Source of the DNA: Caprimulgus europaeus
Taxonomy: Eukaryota; Chordata; Aves; Caprimulgiformes; Caprimulgidae
Direction: 5' to 3'
DNA: 64,000 bases
NCBI GenBank assembly: GCA_907165065.1
Contig: OU015532.1
Span: 40,774,839 to 40,838,838 of the forward strand
Shown piece by piece: positions 39,001 to 48,000 of this stretch (positions are counted from its first letter, which is position 1; every line of letters starts with the position of its first letter). Both the position numbers and the translations under genes were made by a program. Under the pieces are notes generated by a model, which saw only the letters and a program-made list of their open reading frames with translations, was not told where the DNA came from and did not search any database.

Positions 39001-42000
39001 ATAGCTTGTGTTACAGATGATTTGTGGAGTTTACTGACAACCTGCCCTACAATTCTTGAAATCAGCTATAAATGACATGTGCATTGATTTGTCCCATTGT
39101 CTATTCCAGCTCGGGAGACCTGGATGTGCGCTTGGGATTTAGCCTGTGTACGGAAGAGCAGGACTTCCTGCGGAAAAGGAAGAAATATGTTGCTGCTGCT
39201 CTGAAAAAGATTCTTAATTTGGAGGAGGATCTGAAAGAGCATGAGGCAAGCCAATACAGTCCACGGTGGCAACTCCTCTCTGGGGATCAGAACCTGTCTC
39301 ACAAATTGAAATCATAAATTAAAAACCAGTTTAATTAATCCTGCTGTTCTGGGGCAGGCCTGGCCACCTAGGGCAAGAGATGAGCAAGAGAAGCAATAGC
39401 TGATTCATGCAGCAGAGTGGGGAAGGCAGGATCATGCCTTTACAGCCCCAAAAACTTCTCAGCAGCTCCTCAATTCGACCCATTCTTGTTTACTCTTGAT
39501 ATTGCTCAGTGGTGTCAGGAAGAAAATTTATAGTGAGCAGGTATGGAACAGATGGGAGATGCTGCCTGGGAAATAGTGTGCCCTAGCTCAGTAACAGAGG
39601 CGAGTTGGTAGTCATGGTGTTTGTGAAGGATTTTGAGAGGAGGGAGCAAAATTTTTCACACAAACATCTGAATAAAAATACATTGAGTGGTTTGTGCATC
39701 GGAAAAGGTGTATTGTTGGGAAAACTGACTGCTAGAATAAAACTATCAAGCTGGAAAAGAAAAGGGAATCTTACAGTATCGTTGAGTTGTATAGATTAAA
39801 TAGCTGATTAAAAGTGTAGCTTTATCACTGTAGCCCCTGCTCCTGCCTCCATAATTCAGTCAGAAGTTTTGTAACTGCTTATGCCTAATTGGGCTGTTGA
39901 AAATCAGAAAAGTGCACTTACCAAGATCAAGAATCATCTTTAGCTGACAATTGAAATAGTGTTGTGGCTAGGATACAGATTTGAAGGAATAAAAAAAAAA
40001 ATTGTATTTTGGATTTCAGAGCAGAGAATAAAATAGGAAATAAAGTTTTAAAGAAAGCTGGAAAGAACATCTTTACATAGCTCTCTAAGAGTTTCTTGAT
40101 ACATGAAAAAGTGATTGAGGTGGTAAGATAAAAATGATAAGACCCGAGCTGTCTTTTGAAAAGGTCTAATTGCTCTGTCTCTCCTATTCATGTATTTAAC
40201 TTCAAAATTGTGGAAAACCCCTGTACCTTGTTAACTGACTTACGCTTGAACTGAAAAAAAAACCAAAACAAACCATAAATTCATAATGAAAAGGTTAGAA
40301 AATGTAGAAACCAAAATACAACTTTTAAAAATTATTCTAGTATTAGTTAAGATAATAAGATTTTTCCTCATTATTATTTTATTAAATTTCCTAGATTTTA
40401 AGTTTTTATTGACTTTAGGATACGAAGTACATCTATTTTGGTGGGTTTCTTTAATTTAATAGAATTGGAGGAATATTTTCTTCAAGCTCTATTAATTGAC
40501 TTTAGAACAATGGATAACTTGATGAAATTAGAAGCTAATACTTAAAAGGTATAAATAGGCATTTTCCATGTAAGCATGCACACAACTCAAGATGGCAATG
40601 GAAGCAGAGGGTGTACTAGATCAGAAAAGATTAGGAGAAGAATAGTCTGTCTCTTCAATTATACTTGTTGGAGAGGGGGAAGTCCTATTGATGATCGTGC
40701 TTCAGGACGTAAAGTAATTAGCGGCCTGAGGCCAAGAAGACTTCAGCTATTGTGTGGTCAGGCTAATTACATTGTGCTGTGCATTCTTCTGAGACCCTGG
40801 TCATTGTTAGAGACAGAGTCATGGATCCCTAATCTTCTCCGGCATGGTAAATCCTGTATTTTCTATGATGGCTTCTAATAATATACTTTGAGAAGAATTC
40901 CAGGGTGATGATGTTGATTTCCAATTATATATTAAGTAAACAGCCACCCGCCCAATCTGAGTGGGTAAAACAGAAGCCTTCCCTCTCCCGTCAGTCAGGT
41001 GGTGGCAACAGAAGCCTTTTGCAACAATCACATCCTTTTTGCATCAAATAACGTCACTGTTGGTATTGATGCCTGTAACCTGTTATCTGATTTCCGCAGT
41101 AAGAAGGATTACATGTCTCCAATACACTCCTGACTTTCACTCCTCCTGCCTTGCTGTGTTGAACAGGTGCCGGTGGTGGCCATCACGACAACAGGGGGAG
41201 GGACAAGATCACTGACAGCGATGTATGGTAGCCTGCTGGGTCTCCAGAAACTCAATCTGTTAGACTGCATTTCCTACATTGGTGGTTTATCGGGTACCAC
41301 ATGGTGAGAATGACTTAACCAAGGTTTATGTTTGCACTTCCTTTGCTTAATATTGTTGACTATTTACACAGCACCACCAGTTTATATGACACTTAGTAAA
41401 TCAAAAACATTTCCATTTTCCCCACCATGTCCTCAGTGTCTGCCTAAAGCAAAGAAAAAAAACAACCCCATACTGAATAAGAGATCAATTGTCACTTTAA
41501 TCAGCTGCTTTTATCACCATACTGATGTAGTCTATGCCTGATATTTTAATCTAAATGCTCTATTACCTTCTCATGTTTTATCAGTTATACTTTAGACTGA
41601 ATGCAACAAATTTGTCTTTAGACTGGAAACTGAAGAAAGATGGGAAGAAAAATTTATGCCTGCCATTTGCTGGTTATTCTCACTTGCATTTTGGATTTAG
41701 AGTACATCTCCCTCTGGTAAAAGATGTATTTGCAGCTAGTGGAATTAATACTGTTGCAGACAGTCCCACAAATGATGCCAAGTTACTGACCTCGGAGAGA
41801 CTGCAGCCATGCACTATAAAGCGCTCTCTTCTCCCAGTGGGAACACGTGAAATAGTTTAAGTATTTAATCATGTGGATTCCAGGTATCTCTACTCCACTA
41901 CACCTGGTTAGAAGTGGAGACAATTTTTTGCACTGAATTGTGTGTCAGTCTTTATATAAATCCAAACCTTAATGGCAGGTTTGTCTAAGCATTTTCTGAA

Positions 42001-45000
42001 ATTCTTTTGACTTCTCTGTATGTATATGGAGATCTGAGTGTACATGTCTGTGTTATGAATTCAAGGATACAAGTAAGAATGGTCATACCAGGGCATGCCC
42101 AAGACCCAGGAACTTCCCAGTTCTTTCACTGGTAGGAGTCGGTAGCAGATACTGGTAACAAATATGAGACTAGAGCAAGCTAGTGGTGACTGCTCCCTGG
42201 AATACTTCCCACCTTCCAAGAAAATGATTTTCTGAGAGCTTGTAGAGTCTTTGTATTTAATAGCCTTGAGCAAATTTTTTTTTTTCCATTGAGTTTTTCA
42301 GATAATTTTTGAGCCCACATAAACTTTTATCATCAAAACCAGGAAAGCTCAGAGGTTTTGTTTGCTTTTGAAATGGGAGTATTTCAGGTGTGTTTAATTT
42401 TCAGTTCTGAACCCCATATGAATTGAAAAACTGGCAAACATGTTGCACAAAAGTTCTCTGAAGCCAAACCACAGCATTAGTTATCTTTCATTATTTTCTT
42501 CCAATGTTTCTTCAGGACAATGGCAAACTTATATGAGGATGCTAATTGGTCACAAAAGTATCTGGAGGATGCAATCAAGGAAGCTCGCAAGCAAGTAACC
42601 AAATCCAAGATATGCTGTTTTTCCTTGGATTGCCTTAAGTACTATTACAATGACCTGATGGAAAGGACTAAAGAAGGACATAACACTTCTTTCATAGACC
42701 TTTGGGGACTTGTCATTGAATCCATGCTACATGATAAGGTATTACTCCTTTTTTCCGGAAACCTGACGAACTTCTATAGCTATAAAGGAGAAGAAAATAA
42801 ATCCTGGAATGCCATTCAGTACAGATGCAAATAATTAGTGATTGATTAAATGTTTTATATTCAGATCCATTATTAAAACACTACTGTTGCTGTAGAACAA
42901 GGTTACTCCTGAACTGAAGGAGTCATGGCATTGCATTCAGAGGTGTTCTTTCTTCTTAAAGAAAGAAAAATCCTGAGAAAAAAAATATTTTGAAATGTAA
43001 ACTAATCACTTTGGACATGAAATATTCCGATTAGAAGAGACAAAAATTTGAAATAATTTACTTCACTAGCATAAATTAATATGTGCATTGATAAAGTGAC
43101 TTAGTTAATAGACTGCCTATGGAGATAATTCGAATAGCGGGAAAGACTGTTCTCTAAATATGTTATAAAGTCTTAAGAAAGAGTGATAGAATTTTTGGTA
43201 CTTTAGAAATTGTATAACTGAAGTAGTTTCCTTCTAGTTTATGTTTATACAAGGCAGTTTTAAACTGTTGTGTGCAGTGGAATATATTCTTTAATATAAA
43301 TACACTCGCAAAATATATTAAAATATTATAAACTCTATTCCCTGAGATCTAGCTGAGGAAAGTACTTTACCTTTCGCTTAGCCACATATTTCTTTCTGGA
43401 AGTGTTTTTTTTTTCCTTGCTGAATCTACAGTCAACCTCTCTGTATATCTCAAAATCTGAGAACATGCATAGTGTGTAGCTTCTGCTTGTGGGATACTTG
43501 CCAAGTTTGGAATATGGCAGATGTTTCTGCACAATCCAGTGAGCTGAGAACAGGAAGGAGAACCTCGATAAAGCTCATAATTCACACTACATGATTTCAA
43601 GCGCAAGTTGTTTTTCACTTCATTTCATTAATATTTTAATCAAAACCAGAAAAATGAGCATAGACTCTCGGACCAACGTCAGGCTGTGGATAACGGTCAG
43701 AACCCATTGCCCATCTATGTGGCCATCAACCTCAAGTCCAGATACAGTGCTCAGGCATTCAGAGGTAATGGTTATGATCTGAACAACTTTATAATTCAAG
43801 TAATCTGAACTAAGACTAAATGTATGTAATCAGCTTTAATAATACAGTAGTCCTTTCCTTCCGATCTCAAAAAAGAGTTTTAGAATTTAACATAATAGTG
43901 ACTAACACTTAAAATTTAAAAATCTAAACATGTTTAGTCTTTAGAATTTGAGTTCTCTACATTTCCTGAAGCGAAGTTGTATTTATACCACAGAAGATGC
44001 CAAACTCACAATTTGTGATAGTCATAAAAACCTTGTAACAAAAAATAGTTCTTATGATGGTTCTACATGGTCTTATTTTGAACAATTAAAGGGAAAACTT
44101 TGAATTTTTGGGTCCAGTGGCAAGAAAATCAGATTCCTCTAGTATTAATTTTCACAGTATCTGTTTAATATGAGCAACTGAGTACATTACACCAAGTGAA
44201 CACTGAGCTCTCTGTCACTGGTGCCCTTATGGGAATAAATTATACCTGAGCAATGCATACTTTGGATAGGATTATCTGCACAGAATGCTTATGGTTTCAT
44301 TCAGACCAGGGCTTTCCTGCTGGCAACTGCTGTATCAAAAGATATATTATCTCAGGTCAATACTACTGGCAAGCAACACATTATGAACTAGCCAGTGTCT
44401 TTCTCCTGATTTGTTCCTGCTCTGTAGTTCTCTTCTGTTTAGCAATATAATGCATTATTGCCTTTTCATGATCTGGTTGCTGTCGCCATAGAGTGGCTGG
44501 AGTTCACTCCTTATGAAGTTGGTTTCCTGAAATACGGAGCATCTATTCATGCAGAACATTTTGGAAGTGAATTCTTTATGGGAAGGCTGGTGAAGAGGCT
44601 CTCAGAGACTCGGATCTGCTACATGCAAGGTGACTATTGCCTAGAGGGAAAGGCAGCCTGCTTGAGAGGCAGCTTGCATGAGTGAACACATGGTCCATGA
44701 TGGACGTCCCTGGGAAAACACCAGCAAACAGGTTGAACAGGTGTGAGCTTGCATTAGCAAGGACATACTTAGGAAGTATGCCCACGAAGATATCCATCCA
44801 GACAGAAAGGAAGTATCCAAGGGGAACGACTGAAGGCATGTATCAATTAAAATTCTTCTAAGACTACTCCATCAATCAGTTTCTGTTCTCTCTTTCACAT
44901 TACAGGCATGTGGAGTAGTATATTTTCCATAGACGTGATGTATGTCTGGAATTTGGCTACTGATTCAGAAGACTTCTGGTATAGATGGACCAGAGACAGA

Positions 45001-48000
45001 GTAAAAGATATTGGTGAGATATTTTTATAGTTTTTTTTACCACCAGTATATATTGCTTATATTCTGTGCAGAGGTCTAATGCCTAAAGAGATGCTATCAA
45101 AGTCAGGGAGACAGAGAAATGAGGAAAGCAAAACAGAGATATGAGCTGAGAAATTCTTCTGCCTTATTTAGAACTAAACTGTGCTTCTTTGGCAAAGCTG
45201 TGTCTTTTTCTAAAGGATATACAGACACAAAAACAATCTCCAGCAGACATGTAAAAATAGTGTTGTATTAAGAACACATCTTAAGTTTGTTAAATTAGGA
45301 TATGATCCTCCTTGGCCACTAGTACTGTCAGTAGAGTAAACATCTCTTGCAGAGGACTGTTTTCTCCACTAAACTGCCCATGGAGGAAGCTTGCTTTTGC
45401 TGTTGATTACACAGGGAACCTGGAGTGACCGGCCTCCTAACTTAGCTAATATTTGCAGCTGATTGATATTCACATGCTTTCTGAAGGTGTCCTGTTCAAA
45501 GGCCAGTGTTGTCCTCCTATGTATTTCGGGACTCAGCTCTCCCCTGCACCCCATTCTGCCATAGAGGTGGACATCATTTGAGGAAGCCTAGAGTGGGAGG
45601 TGGTGCTTGCTGCCTGCGGGTAGCTGTCATTTAATTCACTGCATAATGCCGAGTTTTATTTGGTAGCATGGGCCTTAAGGGCTCATAACTGTTTGATTTA
45701 CCTTCAGGGTGGGGGATAATGACAACTGTGGTTATCAGTTACTCCATTTTGTTTTAAATACTGGTCATTTCAGAAAACTGTCCTAAACTCCAAACTTCTT
45801 TCCTTCTTACAGAAGAAGAACCTTTTCTGGCCATGAATCCATTTGAGGTAGACACATGTCTATTCACTCCCTCAAGTGTCCTCTCCTCTGCTCTGCGAGA
45901 TGTCTTAACAGGGCGCCCAACTATTGCACAGTATCCCAATTTTATCAGAGGCCTCCAGATGCACAGCAAATACCTGGAGAGTGAAGGATTTTCTACCTGG
46001 AAAGGCACAGTAACACAGCATGTTTTTCAGTAACATTTTGAGGAGGTTTAGTTTTGGGAATCCATTTAGATTTTCCAATGGGGAGGAAGAGACAGGACTG
46101 ACTTCTGAAATTCTGCTTCTCCCTTCCCCAGATGGAAGACATGGAAGCCAGATTTGAACAGCATTTCATTTTTTGGAGGGTTTGAGTGGTGAAATTTAAT
46201 TTGGTTGTCTGGATATTGTGTTCCAGTGAGCAAGGTGAGCTCAACCTGAGAAGGCAGGAGGGATCTCCCTTTTAGGGCCAAAACTGCCTGAGGTGTCCAG
46301 GAAGGAAGGGAGGAAAAAGCTGAGTGTGTTGTTTACTCCTGTAAATCAGTGCTGCTAGTGAGTCAGCCCAGAAAGGCAAGGAAAATGGGGGACAAAATTC
46401 TCCTCTCTTCCGTCTTTACCTTTCTGCAGAGGAGCAGTCAATCTTGTTTTTTATTTGTTGTGAAGAAAAATATTTGTGTTTCAGACACAGTGATAGACTC
46501 CTTCCCAAATAAACTGATGGAAACGGCAGATGATGAGCTCTCCCTAGTGGATACTGGTTTCTTCATCAATACCAGCTACCCACCGCTTTTGAGATCGAAG
46601 AGGGAGGTGGACGTCATCCTGCATTTAAATTACAGTGGAGGGTCCCAGTCACTGGTAAGAAAAGCCATGGTTGAGTCTGGAGAAGAGGAGGCTGAGTGGA
46701 GACCTTATCGCTCTCTACAACTACCTGAATGGAGGTTGTAGTGAGGTGGTTGTTGGTCTCTTCTCCTGAGTAATGGGTGACAGAACAAGAGGAAATGGCT
46801 ACAAGTTGCACCAGGGGAGGTTTAGGTTAGATATTAGGAATAATTTCTTCACAGAAAGAGTAGTCAAACACTGGAACAGGCTAACCAGGCAAGTGGTGGA
46901 GTCACCATCCCTGGTGGTATTTAAAAGATGGCTAGATGAGGTGCTTAGGGACATGGTTTAGAGGTTTTGATCTCTAGCACTTGTCAGTTAAGACAACTAA
47001 CTTTACAGTACTGGAATGGGAATTAGATTATTATTATGTGATTTATTGTTTAGATTATTAGGTGGTTTATTTCTTAGTAACTAAGAAGGATACTGGAAGA
47101 CAGTGATGGATGCAGACATTTTAAAAGCATGATGGTCTTCACTGAAGTGGACCGAAGAGTTGTTGAAGAGCTGACTAAGGAGCATTCTGGAGCTCTGATA
47201 CTGGTTTTGGTTATCCTTGAACTGAACAAGTTTCAGGGGCAATGGAAAGTCCTCACTAATTTAACAAATTAAATAGGAAAGCCTGTGCGTCTCTAGGCCT
47301 GGTTATCTCATATCAGTCTTAAGGAAATATACTGGCTGATGCTGGACTTGATTAGTAATGAAAAATAATATAATTAGTGTTTCATACAAAATAAGAATAA
47401 TATAAAGGTAAACAGAGAATCATAGTAAATATGGCTGTTAAAGATTTTTTAAAAATAAAATCGTAAGGTATATTGATAAATTTTAATAGGGAGTCATTCT
47501 CAAACAATCACAAACTATGTAGATGACAGAAGGATTAGGAAAGTGGTAAATAATGAAAAAGTCAAGACAACGACACAGAATAATCTGGGCTGGTCTGTTC
47601 CTTCTCCATTTTTGCAATTTCTTTGCCTTCCCCTTGCCTCTCCCAGTTTCATCGGAGTTGGCTCCATTTGCAAGCTCAAAAGACTTGACAATTTTCTTAT
47701 TTTGCCTAAAGCAATGCATAAAATAAGATAAGCCGCAATATCTAGTGTGGTTATGGCTGTTTCTGTCTGAAACTTAACATCCTCCCAAAGGAAGATCCAA
47801 GCCTTGGAATACTCATGTTAGCTGCTGGAGTTTAAAAAAATCCAGGTTTATGTAACTTTAAAAAAATTTGATTCTTTGTATTAATTTTATTTGTTTTATT
47901 AATTCATCCAGCCTCTGGATCAGATTGCTAAGTACATCTCGGGGCAAGGAATCCCATTTCCCAAAATTGAGATAAGTGAGGAAGACAGGGAAAACTTGAA

